64,000 nucleotides of DNA from Palleronia caenipelagi (GTDB lineage: Bacteria; Pseudomonadota; Alphaproteobacteria; Rhodobacterales; Rhodobacteraceae). This document shows positions 52,285 through 62,303 of the stretch, one piece after another. The notes under the pieces were generated by a model, which worked only from the letters and a program-made list of their open reading frames with translations, searched no databases and had not been told where the DNA came from. Numbering within the stretch: position 1 is the stretch's first letter; every line of letters begins with the position of its first letter. The stretch lies in assembly GCF_007004065.1 (NCBI RefSeq), contig NZ_VFSV01000010.1:62001-126000 (forward strand), read 5' to 3'. Made by a program: the position numbers and the translations under genes.

Positions 52285-54567
52285 CTATCGATCACAACGA
52301 ACTGTGATTCGCGCGGCGCCTTTCCGGCTGCCGGGCCAGATGATCTGGACCTCGTTCGACTTTGTACCGGCCTCGGTTTGAATCGATGGCATGTCATAGG
52401 TGGGATCACCATTTCCGTTGCGAATGACGCCGTTGGGAACGAATGCGGTCACTGTGCGGGAGCGCCCCCCAAAGGGCAGAGACGCGCCGGTGCTCGCGGT
52501 CCATGTGCTCTGGGCCGACGCACGTGACACCTCGCAAATCAGCGGGTTCATCGTTCTCTGGGATACCCCGTTATAGGTGTTGCCTTCCCAGATGACATCC
52601 CGCGTCCGAGTATGGTCGAGATCCGAAATGGTATCATCCACGCCTTCCACCCGTTCGATGGTGCCGCTCATGGACCGGAAGACGTTGCCTTGCACACTCA
52701 GGCCACTGAGGAAATGACCCGGTCCGTGAGGCCGGATCACCAGCCAGGAGAAGGACGAAATGGCGTGACTGGCCGTGAAAATGTTTCCGGTGATCGTGAG
52801 CCCGCCAAAGCTGTATCCAGCCTCCAGACTGGGATCGGCTTCGCCTTCGTTGGTCCATTCGATCACGGCGTTGTCGATGTAGTTTCCTGTAACAACCGAT
52901 CGCATGTGGGGTTCGCCCAAAACCAGTCCGGCCGAACGCGGCGTGTCGGGAATGCCATCGCCCTGAAACCAATGGTTTCCGACGATCAGGTGACCGGTGC
53001 CCATCATCATCATCGATAGTCCGAGACGCCGGAACTGGCTGTCGCGAATCTTAGCATCATTGGCGTTGAAGTTCACACCGACAGATTTTCGGTCGATAGA
53101 AGCCACGGATTGTTCGCTCGATACGAACTGACACTGATCGATGTGCAAATCCTGGCATCCCCTGCCAATGGAGGTAATGCCTTTCTGTCCGAGTTTCTGG
53201 AACACGCACCCGCTGAGATGGAAAAGCTCGCCATCCGGAGCAAGCATGACGCCGCTTGCCGTGTCGTTGAGGAAGAACTCTACATTGGTGACGTTGAACT
53301 TTGAGAACTTCGCGAACCCGGAAAAGTCCAGCACGTACCGATAGCGCGCGAAAGTGTACGTCGCAGACCGCGCCCCACCCCAGAGAGCTTGGGACAGCGT
53401 GATGGTTTTTGCGGACAGGTTCCGGCCCGTCACATAGACTTCGCGTCCGATGCCAGGACCGGTCACATGGGCGCCAACCTCGATTTGTCCCACATTTGTC
53501 ACCCCGGTCATGACCTTTGGATTGTTGGGGTCGTAGCTGGCCGAGGACTGGACCACGCCAGTGGTCCAATCCGGACCCGCAATAACGTTAAGCTGTCCAT
53601 TCCTGAGGGAACGACGGATCTCAAAGGTTGTCTGGCCGGTGACCTGCGACACGTCGATCGGGCGGCGCAACTCGACCCGTCGCCCGCACATGTCCAGACT
53701 ATCGTGATCGGCGCTGCTCAGCAGCGCTGCGAGCGCTTTTTCAAACGCAAGCTGCTCATCCTTGAAGGCGTCAATATAGGTGGGCAGATCATAATTTTTC
53801 CTCAGAACGAGGGACTTGTTCGCGGGCTGTGTGATCTGGCCCTCGAACCGTATATGGGTATCGATATAAATGTCGGAGGCGAGGTGAAAGGTGCCCTCGG
53901 GCACAATAATTTCACGCCCGTCAGATGCGGCGTCGGCGGCATTGAAAGCAGCGCTGTCATCGGTGACCCCGTCGCCCCTCGCGCCGCAATCACGGACATC
54001 GACGACGGGGAGCATTTCGGCAATGAACACGTTTGTGACGTCCTCGACTTCGATATCGTCGATACGGACCACGCCACCCGAAGGGCCAGTCAGGTCAATT
54101 CCAACATACGCAAAGGTCGGTTCTGAGCCCCAACTCAGATCCACGCCGCCGCGATATCCCGAGCCGATAATCGCCGTAACCTCGACCACCTCACCATTGC
54201 CAGCAGGCGTCACGGACGGACCTGACTCTGGCAGGCCAGAGACATGCACATCGTCGCCCTTGCCCGGCCAGGCAGCAATGCGCACAGACGGGATCGAGCC
54301 TGCCATCACACGCATCCTCGCGGTAACCCGTAAATAACAACCCGGAATGATTGGCGTGCGGCGCATATAGCGCAGGCGCTGCACCGTTTCGGTCTTCAGC
54401 AGCTCCAGTGCACCACCGAAATGGGAATCGGCCGGGACGAAACTCGCGTCCATATCGCTTTCATAGGTCAGCGAGCCGGTCGTCCCGTCTTCCTTCGACC
54501 AGACATTCAGCCCGTCGCTGAAAGGTGTCGGCATCAGGATCAAACCCTCGGTAATCGTCTTGTTCAT
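52285..54567 (-). CDS. Right-handed parallel beta-helix protein (pectate-lyase-superfamily type)
   Basis: This 760-residue protein has an N-terminal jelly-roll-like domain (about residues 15-180). The glycosyl-hydrolase-28-related start VVDVRDCGARGDGVTDDSAA (about 185-205) follows. Many parallel beta-helix turns come next (about 215-690), for example LHIDQCQFVSSEQSVASI and GLTITGNIFTASHAISSF. A C-terminal beta-sandwich-like tail closes it. Such proteins degrade or bind polysaccharides. No classical signal peptide is seen, so export would need another route. It is near sulfotransferase, glycosyltransferase and surface-lipoprotein genes. Catalytic residues could not be assigned. Confidence 0.8.
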   Translation of the reverse strand: MNKTITEGLILMPTPFSDGLNVWSKEDGTTGSLTYESDMDASFVPADSHFGGALELLKTETVQRLRYMRRTPIIPGCYLRVTARMRVMAGSIPSVRIAAWPGKGDDVHVSGLPESGPSVTPAGNGEVVEVTAIIGSGYRGGVDLSWGSEPTFAYVGIDLTGPSGGVVRIDDIEVEDVTNVFIAEMLPVVDVRDCGARGDGVTDDSAAFNAADAASDGREIIVPEGTFHLASDIYIDTHIRFEGQITQPANKSLVLRKNYDLPTYIDAFKDEQLAFEKALAALLSSADHDSLDMCGRRVELRRPIDVSQVTGQTTFEIRRSLRNGQLNVIAGPDWTTGVVQSSASYDPNNPKVMTGVTNVGQIEVGAHVTGPGIGREVYVTGRNLSAKTITLSQALWGGARSATYTFARYRYVLDFSGFAKFSKFNVTNVEFFLNDTASGVMLAPDGELFHLSGCVFQKLGQKGITSIGRGCQDLHIDQCQFVSSEQSVASIDRKSVGVNFNANDAKIRDSQFRRLGLSMMMMGTGHLIVGNHWFQGDGIPDTPRSAGLVLGEPHMRSVVTGNYIDNAVIEWTNEGEADPSLEAGYSFGGLTITGNIFTASHAISSFSWLVIRPHGPGHFLSGLSVQGNVFRSMSGTIERVEGVDDTISDLDHTRTRDVIWEGNTYNGVSQRTMNPLICEVSRASAQSTWTASTGASLPFGGRSRTVTAFVPNGVIRNGNGDPTYDMPSIQTEAGTKSNEVQIIWPGSRKGAARITVRCDR

Positions 54568-54700
54568 CTCTAACCCCTTGGCGGCAAGGTCGCTCCGGTC
54601 GCGACATGGTGATGTGGGACTGCCGGTCCCGGAGGACGGCAGCGTGGGGTCAAGGATCAGAGAAGAGGGTTAAGCGTTCATGCCCGCACCGTACGGCGCC

Positions 54701-55102
54701 TCAGACGCCGATGCCGGGGGCCTCGATGAGGTGGACCCCGTTGATCCGCCAGTCAGTCCCGACACGGATCATGTCGTAATCAAGGAGATGCGTTGCGCCT
54801 CCTGAATCGCGGATCAGGACCCGCTGTCGCAGAACAGAACCCAGATCCTTGACCCCAAGGAATTGCACCTCGGTTGGGCGGTAGACCATGGGATAGCCTT
54901 GCCGGACCATGCGCCCGAAATTCTCTGCGCTGCCGAACATGTCCCGGATCATCGGAGAGGCGTAGCCAAAGGCTGTGACCATATCATCGGCCAGAAAGGC
55001 GTCGATCTGAGCCGAAATCACCGCGGTAAGTGCGGTGTCTTCGGCCATTGCCGGAGCGGTCAGAGCCGGGATCATCCCGGCCAGCAGAACGGTCAGTCGC
55101 AT
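54701..55102 (-). CDS. DUF4864-family secreted protein
   Basis: This 133-residue protein has a signal peptide (MRLTVLLAGMIPALTAPAMA). The mature part includes VISAQIDAFLADDMVTAFGY and SPMIRDMFGSAENFGRMVRQ, plus WRINGVHLIEAPGIGV at the end. That is the DUF4864 pattern, a small NTF2-like periplasmic fold of unknown role. A Shine-Dalgarno GGAGG is nearby. The lysS terminator-like hairpin lies upstream. Confidence 0.85.
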   Translation of the reverse strand: MRLTVLLAGMIPALTAPAMAEDTALTAVISAQIDAFLADDMVTAFGYASPMIRDMFGSAENFGRMVRQGYPMVYRPTEVQFLGVKDLGSVLRQRVLIRDSGGATHLLDYDMIRVGTDWRINGVHLIEAPGIGV

Positions 55103-55138
55103 GTGTTATCCTCCCGAAAAGGGAGAATAACACGGATC

Positions 55139-55163
55139 CCGCACAGGGCAGTCCCCTGCGCGG
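55139..55163 (-). terminator. Hairpin downstream of lysS
   Basis: On the minus strand CCGCGCAGGG and CCCTGTGCGG form a 10-bp stem (one G-T pair) with loop GACTG, eight bases after the lysS stop. Only a few T follow (GTTATTC), so termination strength is uncertain. Confidence 0.5.
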
Positions 55164-55170
55164 TTCGGTC

Positions 55171-56751
55171 TCAGTTGGCCAGATCGCCTGCCAGCGCGCG
55201 GTCGATCAATGCGACCGTCTCGGAGACGCCATAAAGCGCAATAAATCCACCAAAGCGCGGGCCCTGACTCTGGCCCAGCAACACTTCGTAGAGCGCCTGG
55301 AACCAGTTGCGAAGTTGCTCATAGCCGTGGGCCTTGCCGACCGCGAACACAGCAGACTGCAGGGTTTCCGCATCGGTCTCCCCGTCCCATGCGGTCAACC
55401 GGTCGCGCAGATCGGTCATCGCTGCGCGCTCGGTTTGGTCAGGCAGGCGGTAGGTTTTGCCGGGCTTCACGAAGTCGTTGTAATAACGCACCGCAAAGCC
55501 CGCCGCCTCATTGAGTTGCGGGTTCTGCTCGGGCGTCGCGTCCGGGGCATACCGGCGGATAAAGCCCCAGAGCGTCTCCTTTTCCTCGGCACCGGACACA
55601 CTGGCCAGATTCAGGAGCATGGAGAACGGCACCACCATATCAGAGGCCGGGACGGTCTGCCCGTGGATATGGAAGACAGGGTTCGCGAGTTGCTTATCGA
55701 CGTCCTGATCTGGATAGGCGCGGAGCTGCTGGTGGTACTCGTCCATCGCCTTGGGGATCACGTCGAAATGCATCCGCTTGGCCGTGCGGGGCTTTTGGAA
55801 CATGAAATAGGACAGTGACTCAGTCGAGGCGTAGGTCAGCCATTCGTCGATCGAGATGCCATTGCCAGACGTCTTGGAGATCTTCTGGCCGTTCTCATCG
55901 AGGAACAACTCGTAGACATAGTGCTCGGGCGCGGGCTGGCCGAGGATTCGGCAGATGCGGTCATAAACGGGCGTATTGGCGGCGTGGTCCTTGCCGTAGA
56001 TCTCGAAATCCACACCAAGCGCAGCCCAGCGGGCCGCGAAATCGGGCTTCCACTGGAGTTTCACATGCCCGCCGGTGACTGGCAATGTCCATTCTCGTCC
56101 GTCTTCATCGTCAAAGGTCACGGTGCCTTCGTCGCCATCCACATGCTTCATCGGCACGTAGAGCACGCGCCCGGTTTCCGGATGGATCGGCAGGAAGATT
56201 GAGTAGGTCTGCCGCCGCTCGTCGCGGAGCGTCTTCAGCATCACGTCCATGATCTCGTCATAGCGCTCGGCGGCGCGGCGCAGCACGTCGTCGAACTGAC
56301 CCGAGCGGTAGAATTCCGTGGCCGAGATGAACTCGTATTCGAAGCCGAATGTATCGAGGAACCGCCGCAGCATGGCGTTGTTATGGTGGCCAAAGCTGTC
56401 ATGAGTGCCGAATGGATCGGGGACCGATGTCAGCGGCTGCTGCAGATGCTGGGCCAGCATCTCCTGATTGGGTAGCCCGCCGGGGATCTTGCGCATCCCG
56501 TCGAGGTCGTCGGAAAAGCAGATCAGCCGGGTCGGAATGTCGGACAGGATTTCGAATGCCCGGCGCACCATGGTCGTCCGCGCCACTTCGCCAAAGGTGC
56601 CGATATGGGGCAGACCCGAGGGACCATAACCGGTCTCGAACAGCACGTGCCCCTTTTCGGGCGGCGCCTTTTCGAAGCGTTTCACCAGCTTGCGCGCCTC
56701 CTCGAAGGGCCAGGCCTTGGATGTCATCGCTGCGTCTCGGAGATCGGTCAT
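55171..56751 (-). CDS. lysS: Class I lysyl-tRNA synthetase
   Basis: This 526-residue archaeal-type class I LysRS charges tRNA-Lys. It shows the HIGH-like [13 protein letters not shown] (about residues 49-61), the KMSKS-like KISKTSGNG (about 281-289) and the C-terminal helical anticodon-binding region. Class I LysRS replaces the class II enzyme in many Alphaproteobacteria. No class II copy is in the window. The ATG at 56751 follows the family; an internal ATG eight codons on is possible. Confidence 0.96.
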   Translation of the reverse strand: MTDLRDAAMTSKAWPFEEARKLVKRFEKAPPEKGHVLFETGYGPSGLPHIGTFGEVARTTMVRRAFEILSDIPTRLICFSDDLDGMRKIPGGLPNQEMLAQHLQQPLTSVPDPFGTHDSFGHHNNAMLRRFLDTFGFEYEFISATEFYRSGQFDDVLRRAAERYDEIMDVMLKTLRDERRQTYSIFLPIHPETGRVLYVPMKHVDGDEGTVTFDDEDGREWTLPVTGGHVKLQWKPDFAARWAALGVDFEIYGKDHAANTPVYDRICRILGQPAPEHYVYELFLDENGQKISKTSGNGISIDEWLTYASTESLSYFMFQKPRTAKRMHFDVIPKAMDEYHQQLRAYPDQDVDKQLANPVFHIHGQTVPASDMVVPFSMLLNLASVSGAEEKETLWGFIRRYAPDATPEQNPQLNEAAGFAVRYYNDFVKPGKTYRLPDQTERAAMTDLRDRLTAWDGETDAETLQSAVFAVGKAHGYEQLRNWFQALYEVLLGQSQGPRFGGFIALYGVSETVALIDRALAGDLAN

Positions 56752-56851
56752 GGGAGAATCCGCTTCTGTCTGGATTGCGCTCTGCTATTGCCGGAGAGTG
56801 CGGAGGTCAATTATGCCTGTTATGTGGGCCGGTAGCGTGAGATGATAAAAT

Positions 56852-57274
56852 ATGAACGACTTTGCACAGACCATGACCCCGCAGGACTGCCTTGTCGCAG
56901 TCATGATCGCCGAATCCGCATCTGATGAGAACCTGCGGACCTCTGAACTCGTCACGATTGAGCGAATCGTCAACCACTTACCGGTTTTTGCGGATTTTGA
57001 TCAGAGTCGAATTCCGGAGATTTCAGAACTGGTGCTGGAGCTCTTCGCAGATGAGGACGGGCTTGATGAGCTGTTCTCGATCCTGAAAGCGAAGATGCCT
57101 GAAAAGCTCTATCAGACGGCCTATGCGTTGGCCTGCGACGTGGCCGCCGCCGATGGAAAACTGCAAGAGGTTGAAATAGCTTTGTTGCAGGAGATGCGAT
57201 ACCAGTTCGGGATTCCCCGTCTTGATGCTGTTGCCATCGAGCGGGCGGCGGCTGTCCGCCATACGACGTTCTGA
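56852..57274 (+). CDS. TerB-family (tellurite-resistance-like) protein
   Basis: This 140-residue, all-helical acidic protein resembles TerB/COG3793 metal-binding proteins. Features are VMIAESASDENLRTSELVTI (about residues 15-34) and the EF-like ACDVAAADGKLQEVEIALL (about 93-111), with Asp/Glu pairs suited to divalent metals. It stands alone, without other ter genes, so a general stress or metal role is more likely than tellurite resistance. Confidence 0.82.
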   Translation: MNDFAQTMTPQDCLVAVMIAESASDENLRTSELVTIERIVNHLPVFADFDQSRIPEISELVLELFADEDGLDELFSILKAKMPEKLYQTAYALACDVAAADGKLQEVEIALLQEMRYQFGIPRLDAVAIERAAAVRHTTF

Positions 57275-57499
57275 AATTATAAGTTTACCGTCAATCTTAC
57301 CTGATCGGCCATATCCCGTCTGACGCACCTTTGCACCTATGTGCCGGGCCCGCCTCCGCAGTGATTGCCAGTCTCAGCAAGGCGTGACGTCCGGTGACAA
57401 TCCTTCGGCGACGAGGAGGGTGGGCTGTATCTCGGAAAATCATGAAACCGAAACAGCAGTGGGGCGTTGGTTGGTCAAATCCCAAGCAGGAGCAATCTC

Positions 57500-57676
57500 A
57501 TGAAGACTCTTCTCGGAGCGATCATCTTTATCGCTGACGTCTACGCCTTGTACCACATCATCACCTCCTCTGCCCCGACGCTGAACAAGGTGTTGTGGTC
57601 TCTGGCGGTTCTGATCCTGCCGGTTCTCGGCTTCATTGCCTGGTACTTTGCGGGTCCGCGCGGCGGGACAGCCTGA
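57500..57676 (+). CDS. PLDc_N-type small membrane protein
   Basis: This 58-residue protein has two membrane helices (about residues 3-22 and 30-52). VLWSLAVLILPVLGFIAWYF at the end is the signature of the PLDc_N domain. The ATG has GGAG eight bases upstream. It is not attached to a phospholipase domain. Function unknown. It converges with dacB, 12 bases apart. The 225 bases upstream to the TerB gene show no further gene. Confidence 0.8.
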   Translation: MKTLLGAIIFIADVYALYHIITSSAPTLNKVLWSLAVLILPVLGFIAWYFAGPRGGTA

Positions 57677-57688
57677 ACCCGCCAGCGT

Positions 57689-59155
57689 TTACCCTGGGAG
57701 CAGATACAGCGCGCCCCATCGTTGCAGCATGGCGCGCTGTATTCTTTTCGCAGACTTGTTCCACGCGATGCCGCCGTCTGGGCGCTCTCGTTCGGCTTCG
57801 CTCAGAGAATCCCGCCGTGGAAGGTCGGCACAAAAGATCGAGAACGCGAGCGGCTTGCCCCTGGGGCCTTCCAGGTACCCCGCAAGTCCGCTGACAAAAT
57901 TCAGGGTACCCGTCTTGGCCGATACGGAAAGCCGATCGTCCTCCGGATCGAACTGGCGCAGCAGAGGCCGCAACGGACCTTCCCATCCAGCGCCCGACAT
58001 CGCTCTGACCATATCTGCGGGCGATAGCGCGCTATCATCCCCAAGACCGGAATGATCCTCAAGCAGTGGGCGACGGAGACCATATTTCTGGCTCAGCCAG
58101 CTGTTCATCCTGCCAGCAGAATCCGCGAGGGTCTCCCCTTGCCATCCAGCGGCAAGGCTTGCGGTCAGTCCGGTGACCTCTGCCGTCAAATTGGTGGAGT
58201 ATTGCAGCATGCCGCGGAGGATGCCGCTCAGGGCCGGGCTGTCATGCGTGTGAAGCACCGTGCCCGTGGCGGCGTCGGTGCGTTCGACCGGTCCGTTCGA
58301 CCCGATACCTTTTGCCAACAAAAGCTGTTGCAGAACTTCGCCTGCATAAAGACCCGGCACCCGGACCGGCAGCCACCTTGCACCGCCCCGGCCCAACGCC
58401 GATTGCGCTACTGTCCAGCGGTCGATGTCGCCATCAGCAGCGTAGGTGTAAATCGGGAGACCCCGGTCGATGACCTCCATGCGGGCAAAGCGCACAGGCG
58501 GGACAATCGTTTCGGAGCGCCCATCCATGGACACTGTGTAACCGCCGGCATTGCGACTCCAGCCGAAATGCACCCGGTTAAAGTTCAGATTGAGACCACC
58601 GACGGCGGGGTTATAGCCGACTTGATCGGGTTGCTCGCTATCGATCTCGCGGATGCGGGGCAGGGCACTGGTCCACACTTTTACCCCGCCTGCGATCTCG
58701 CGGAGTCCAAGAGCATGGAGCGCTTCGACCATAGACCAGAGTGCGTCTGTATCGAGAACCGGATCGCCACCACCGGCGAGGACGAGATCTCCTTCGAGCC
58801 GGCCTGCTGTCAAAGGGCCGGTTGCGAGGGTACGGGTCGAAAAGCGATAATCCGGCCCAAGGTTTTCGAGCGCATAAAGTGCTGTCAGGGCCTTTGCTGT
58901 CGAGGCAGGTGGCAGGGCGCGCAGTGGATGCAGGACCTCAATCATCTCACCGGTAATTGCGTCGGCGAGAGCGAACCCAACACGCCCGCTCAGTTGTTCC
59001 GACGCGATGATTTCCGCGGCGTCTGGGATCTGGCGAGTCAATAGATTCGCCGGCCGCGCCAAAGGACGTGGCGACGACAGAAGGCTCTCGGCGGCGCCGG
59101 GAGACGCCGTGAGTCCGGCAAGCCCGGTAACGAATCCGCGTCGTGTCAGGCCCAT
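57689..59155 (-). CDS. dacB: D-alanyl-D-alanine carboxypeptidase/endopeptidase (PBP4)
   Basis: This 488-residue PBP4-type enzyme trims peptidoglycan peptides in the periplasm. A twin-arginine-like signal TRRGFVTGLAGLTASPGA is present. Active-site motifs are SxxK as STAK (Ser85, Lys88), SxN in YSTNLTAEV and KTG in SAKTGTLNF. The ATG at 59155 has GAAGGGA upstream; a longer frame would overlap nadD. The twin-Arg signal suggests folded export, which is uncommon for PBP4. Confidence 0.93.
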   Translation of the reverse strand: MGLTRRGFVTGLAGLTASPGAAESLLSSPRPLARPANLLTRQIPDAAEIIASEQLSGRVGFALADAITGEMIEVLHPLRALPPASTAKALTALYALENLGPDYRFSTRTLATGPLTAGRLEGDLVLAGGGDPVLDTDALWSMVEALHALGLREIAGGVKVWTSALPRIREIDSEQPDQVGYNPAVGGLNLNFNRVHFGWSRNAGGYTVSMDGRSETIVPPVRFARMEVIDRGLPIYTYAADGDIDRWTVAQSALGRGGARWLPVRVPGLYAGEVLQQLLLAKGIGSNGPVERTDAATGTVLHTHDSPALSGILRGMLQYSTNLTAEVTGLTASLAAGWQGETLADSAGRMNSWLSQKYGLRRPLLEDHSGLGDDSALSPADMVRAMSGAGWEGPLRPLLRQFDPEDDRLSVSAKTGTLNFVSGLAGYLEGPRGKPLAFSIFCADLPRRDSLSEAERERPDGGIAWNKSAKRIQRAMLQRWGALYLLPG

Positions 59156-59168
59156 GCAGCGAATCCCT

Positions 59169-59765
59169 TCATCGTTTCCACTGTCCCGCAGCACGGATTC
59201 GTGTGGAGCTTTCATCGTTCAAAGGCAGGCTCGCGAAGGCAAAGGCCGGGGCGTTGCGCAAGCTCAATTCACCCGGCGCGCAGCGGTGACGGCGCAAAAG
59301 GCGACCGGCTGGGGAAAGAAGGCCCCGGGTCCGCGATCCGGGCCGGGCCAGAACGCCGATGGGGACAGTGGCGATGATGTCCTGCCAGCGATCCCAACGG
59401 TGGAATTCGGCCAGATTGTCCGAGCCCATGAGCCAGACAAATCTCTGTCTCGGGTAATTTCGCTGAAGCGCGGCCAGTGTGTCCGCAGTGTAACGCGTCC
59501 CCAGATCCGCCTCGATGCCAGTAACGGTGACAAACGGGTGTGCCGCAACGCGACGCGCACGCTCCGTACGGCGGAATATCGCGGCGGCATCTTGAGATTT
59601 CAAAGGATTTCCGGGCGTGACAAGCCACCAAACGTGGTCGAGGCCGAAACGGGCCAGAGCTGCAAGGGTGACAGCCATATGACCCGAATGCGCCGGATCA
59701 AAAGAGCCACCGAGCAGTCCGACGGACTGCCCGGGCCGGGCTTTGGGCCATGAATACCGGGTCAC
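59169..59765 (-). CDS. nadD: Nicotinate-nucleotide adenylyltransferase
   Basis: This 198-residue NadD makes nicotinate adenine dinucleotide. The nucleotidyltransferase motif is LLGGSFDPAHSGH (about residues 17-29) and the C-terminal ISSTxIR-like motif is DESSTRIRA. I chose a GTG start at 59765, with AGAGG six bases upstream, because the protein then begins shortly before the motif. The frame stays open back to 59852, which would overlap hdeD. RsfS, often linked to nadD, is not adjacent. Confidence 0.9.
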   Translation of the reverse strand: MTRYSWPKARPGQSVGLLGGSFDPAHSGHMAVTLAALARFGLDHVWWLVTPGNPLKSQDAAAIFRRTERARRVAAHPFVTVTGIEADLGTRYTADTLAALQRNYPRQRFVWLMGSDNLAEFHRWDRWQDIIATVPIGVLARPGSRTRGLLSPAGRLLRRHRCAPGELSLRNAPAFAFASLPLNDESSTRIRAAGQWKR

Positions 59766-59823
59766 GCGGAGCCTCTTGTCATGCGCTACCGGTAGCCGGG
59801 ACCGCGCGGAGAATGCAAGCTGA

Positions 59824-60384
59824 TCAGTTCCGCGAGGCAAGTCCCAGACCAATCAGCGCTGCTCCGGTCATGGTGAGGTCGATGCCCAGAAGAATTCCGA
59901 GTGTCGTCGCGGCGGCGAAGGGCATGTTCAGAAGAACAAACAGACCAAGGCCGATGGACAACAGTCCGGCGACGAGAACCCAGCCCCAACCCTTGCGCGG
60001 CTTCATCCGGAAGGCGAACCAAGCGCGAAGGGCACCCATCGCGATGAACAGGGCCGCAACGGTCAGCGTGAGCGTGACGAGGCCAGCCAGTGGATCGAAC
60101 CACAGGGCGAGCGCCAACAGGACCATCAGGACGCCGAGCAGGCCTGTGGTCCAGCGGGCACCCGTGCTGCCGTCCTCGGCGCGTATGGCGAGCACGGTCT
60201 GCATAATACCCCCGACGAAAAATGCGGCAGCGGCCATGAACGTGACCGTGAGCGATGCGATGAAAGGGTAAATCAGCGAGGCAAGTCCGCCCAGCGTCAT
60301 CACGACGCCCATGAAGATCATCCACTTCCAATTCAGTTTCGCTTCCTCAGTGACAGCGAAGTCTTTGGTTTCGGTGTTGGCCAT
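59824..60384 (-). CDS. HdeD-family (DUF308) acid-stress membrane protein
   Basis: This 186-residue protein has six membrane helices in three pairs, for example FMGVVMTLGGLASLIYPFIA and LLGVLMVLLALALWFDPLAG. These match the HdeD/DUF308 repeat. In E. coli HdeD helps acid survival at high cell density. A sigma-EcfG-like element about 60-90 bases upstream would place it in the general stress regulon with the 6.4-kb locus. It diverges from ctaD. Confidence 0.88.
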   Translation of the reverse strand: MANTETKDFAVTEEAKLNWKWMIFMGVVMTLGGLASLIYPFIASLTVTFMAAAAFFVGGIMQTVLAIRAEDGSTGARWTTGLLGVLMVLLALALWFDPLAGLVTLTLTVAALFIAMGALRAWFAFRMKPRKGWGWVLVAGLLSIGLGLFVLLNMPFAAATTLGILLGIDLTMTGAALIGLGLASRN

Positions 60385-60445
60385 TTTGGCAGTCCTTTTG
60401 ACGGGCTGACGCGATTACGCGTCTAATTTGCAGATTTGACCTCCC

Positions 60446-60471
60446 AACACGTCACGACCATGCCAGGTTCC
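60446..60471 (-). promoter_or_regulatory. Candidate sigma-EcfG promoter of hdeD
   Basis: On the minus strand GGAACC (60471-60466), a 17-base spacer and GTTG (from 60448) fit the consensus with one base more spacer than the elements at 6.4 kb. The hdeD start is about 60 bases downstream. Confidence 0.55.
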
Positions 60472-60619
60472 GTTCAATTGTACCGACGCAGCGTTGGTTA
60501 TCGCGAGAACTGCGGCAAAGCCGTCATTGCGGGCGGCGATATCTCTGTCTAAAAGGAGCCCAGAAAACGGGGTGGAGTGGTCCGCCCTGGGGTTGGATCG
60601 TCAGACAGGAGGCACGCAA

Positions 60620-62296
60620 ATGGCAGACGCCGCCATTCACGGCCATGACGGGCATGAGGACAATCGGGGTTTCTTTACCCGCTGGTTCATGTCCACAAAT
60701 CATAAGGATATCGGGATCCTCTATCTGATCACCGCGGGTGTGGTCGGGTTCATCTCGGTGGCCTTCACCGTTTACATGCGCATGGAGCTTCAGTCTCCCG
60801 GTGTGCAGTATATGTGCATGGAAGGCGCGCGCCTGTTCCCGACCTCAGTCGAGAACTGCCAGCCCAACGGCCATCTCTGGAATGTGCTGATCACCGCACA
60901 TGGTATCCTGATGATGTTCTTTGTGGTTATCCCGGCGCTGTTTGGCGGCTTTGGCAACTACCTGATGCCGTTGCAGATCGGCGCGCCGGATATGGCGTTC
61001 CCTCGTCTGAACAACCTCAGCTTCTGGCTGTTCTTCGCCGGGACCTCGCTTGCTGTGGCCTCGGTGTTCTCCCCGGGTGGCAACGGCCAGATGGGCTCGG
61101 GTATCGGCTGGGTGCTTTATCCGCCGCTTTCCACCACCGAAGGCGGCTTCTCCACCGATCTAGCGATCTTCGCCGTGCACGTTTCGGGTGCCTCATCGAT
61201 CCTTGGCGCGATCAATATGATCACCACCTTCCTGAACATGCGTGCCCCCGGCATGACCCTGTTCAAGGTGCCGCTTTTCTCTTGGTCGATCTTTGTCACC
61301 GCGTGGCTGATTCTCCTTGCTCTGCCGGTTCTCGCCGGTGCCATCACCATGTTGCTGACTGACCGGAACTTCGGGACGACGTTCTTCGATCCGTCGGGCG
61401 GCGGCGATCCGGTACTTTACCAGCATATCCTTTGGTTCTTCGGTCACCCCGAAGTGTACATCGTGATCCTGCCCGGCTTCGGTATCATCAGCCACGTGAT
61501 CGCAACCTTCTCGCGCAAGCCGATCTTTGGCTACCTTCCCATGGTCTGGGCGCTGGTCGCCATCGGTGTGCTGGGCTTTGTGGTCTGGGCGCACCACATG
61601 TATACGGTCGGCATGTCCCTGACCCAGCAGAGCTACTTCATGCTGGCGACCATGGTGATCGCGGTACCTACGGGGATCAAGATCTTCTCTTGGATTGCAA
61701 CCATGTGGGGAGGCTCTATCGATCTGAAGGCTCCGATGCTCTGGGCATTTGGCTTTCTCGCCCTATTCACCATGGGCGGCGTGACCGGCATCGTGCTCAG
61801 CCAGGCTTCGATCGACCGAGCCTATCATGACACCTACTACGTAGTGGCTCACTTCCACTATGTGATGTCGCTGGGTGCTGTGTTCGCGATCTTCGCCGGG
61901 ATCTACTTCTACTTCCCGAAGTTCACCGGACAGATGATCCCTGAATGGATCGGCAAGGTGCATTTCTGGCTGATGTTCATCGGCTCGAACCTCACCTTCT
62001 TCCCGCAGCACTTCCTGGGCCGTCAGGGCATGCCGCGCCGTTACATCGACTACCCGGACGCGTTTGCCACCTGGCACTACGTCTCATCGATTGGCGCATA
62101 CCTGTCCTTCGCCTCGTTCCTGTTCTTCATCGGTGCTATCGTCTGGGTTCTGCGCACGCAGCCCAAGACCGCGCCGGCCAACCCCTGGAACGAGTGGGCT
62201 GACACCCTGGAGTGGACCCTGCCTTCCCCGCCGCCGGAGCACACCTTTGAGACGCTCCCCAAGCAGGAAGACTGGGACAAGGGCCACGCGCACTGA
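60620..62296 (+). CDS. ctaD: Cytochrome c oxidase subunit I (aa3-type)
   Basis: This 558-residue, 12-helix heme-copper oxidase subunit holds heme a and the heme a3-CuB centre. Key stretches are [16 protein letters not shown] [16 protein letters not shown] (about residues 21-36), [16 protein letters not shown] (CuB His and the His-Tyr pair), [10 protein letters not shown] and [11 protein letters not shown] (heme ligands). A Cys pair in the first periplasmic loop is also seen in Paracoccus CtaD. Shine-Dalgarno ACAGGAGG. Subunits II and III are not next to it. Confidence 0.97.
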   Translation: MADAAIHGHDGHEDNRGFFTRWFMSTNHKDIGILYLITAGVVGFISVAFTVYMRMELQSPGVQYMCMEGARLFPTSVENCQPNGHLWNVLITAHGILMMFFVVIPALFGGFGNYLMPLQIGAPDMAFPRLNNLSFWLFFAGTSLAVASVFSPGGNGQMGSGIGWVLYPPLSTTEGGFSTDLAIFAVHVSGASSILGAINMITTFLNMRAPGMTLFKVPLFSWSIFVTAWLILLALPVLAGAITMLLTDRNFGTTFFDPSGGGDPVLYQHILWFFGHPEVYIVILPGFGIISHVIATFSRKPIFGYLPMVWALVAIGVLGFVVWAHHMYTVGMSLTQQSYFMLATMVIAVPTGIKIFSWIATMWGGSIDLKAPMLWAFGFLALFTMGGVTGIVLSQASIDRAYHDTYYVVAHFHYVMSLGAVFAIFAGIYFYFPKFTGQMIPEWIGKVHFWLMFIGSNLTFFPQHFLGRQGMPRRYIDYPDAFATWHYVSSIGAYLSFASFLFFIGAIVWVLRTQPKTAPANPWNEWADTLEWTLPSPPPEHTFETLPKQEDWDKGHAH

Positions 62297-62303
62297 TCCC
62301 GGG

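Noticed and set aside
57297-57485. A 62-codon minus-strand frame between TerB and PLDc_N genes
   Set aside because: No ribosome site, odd composition and no family resemblance.
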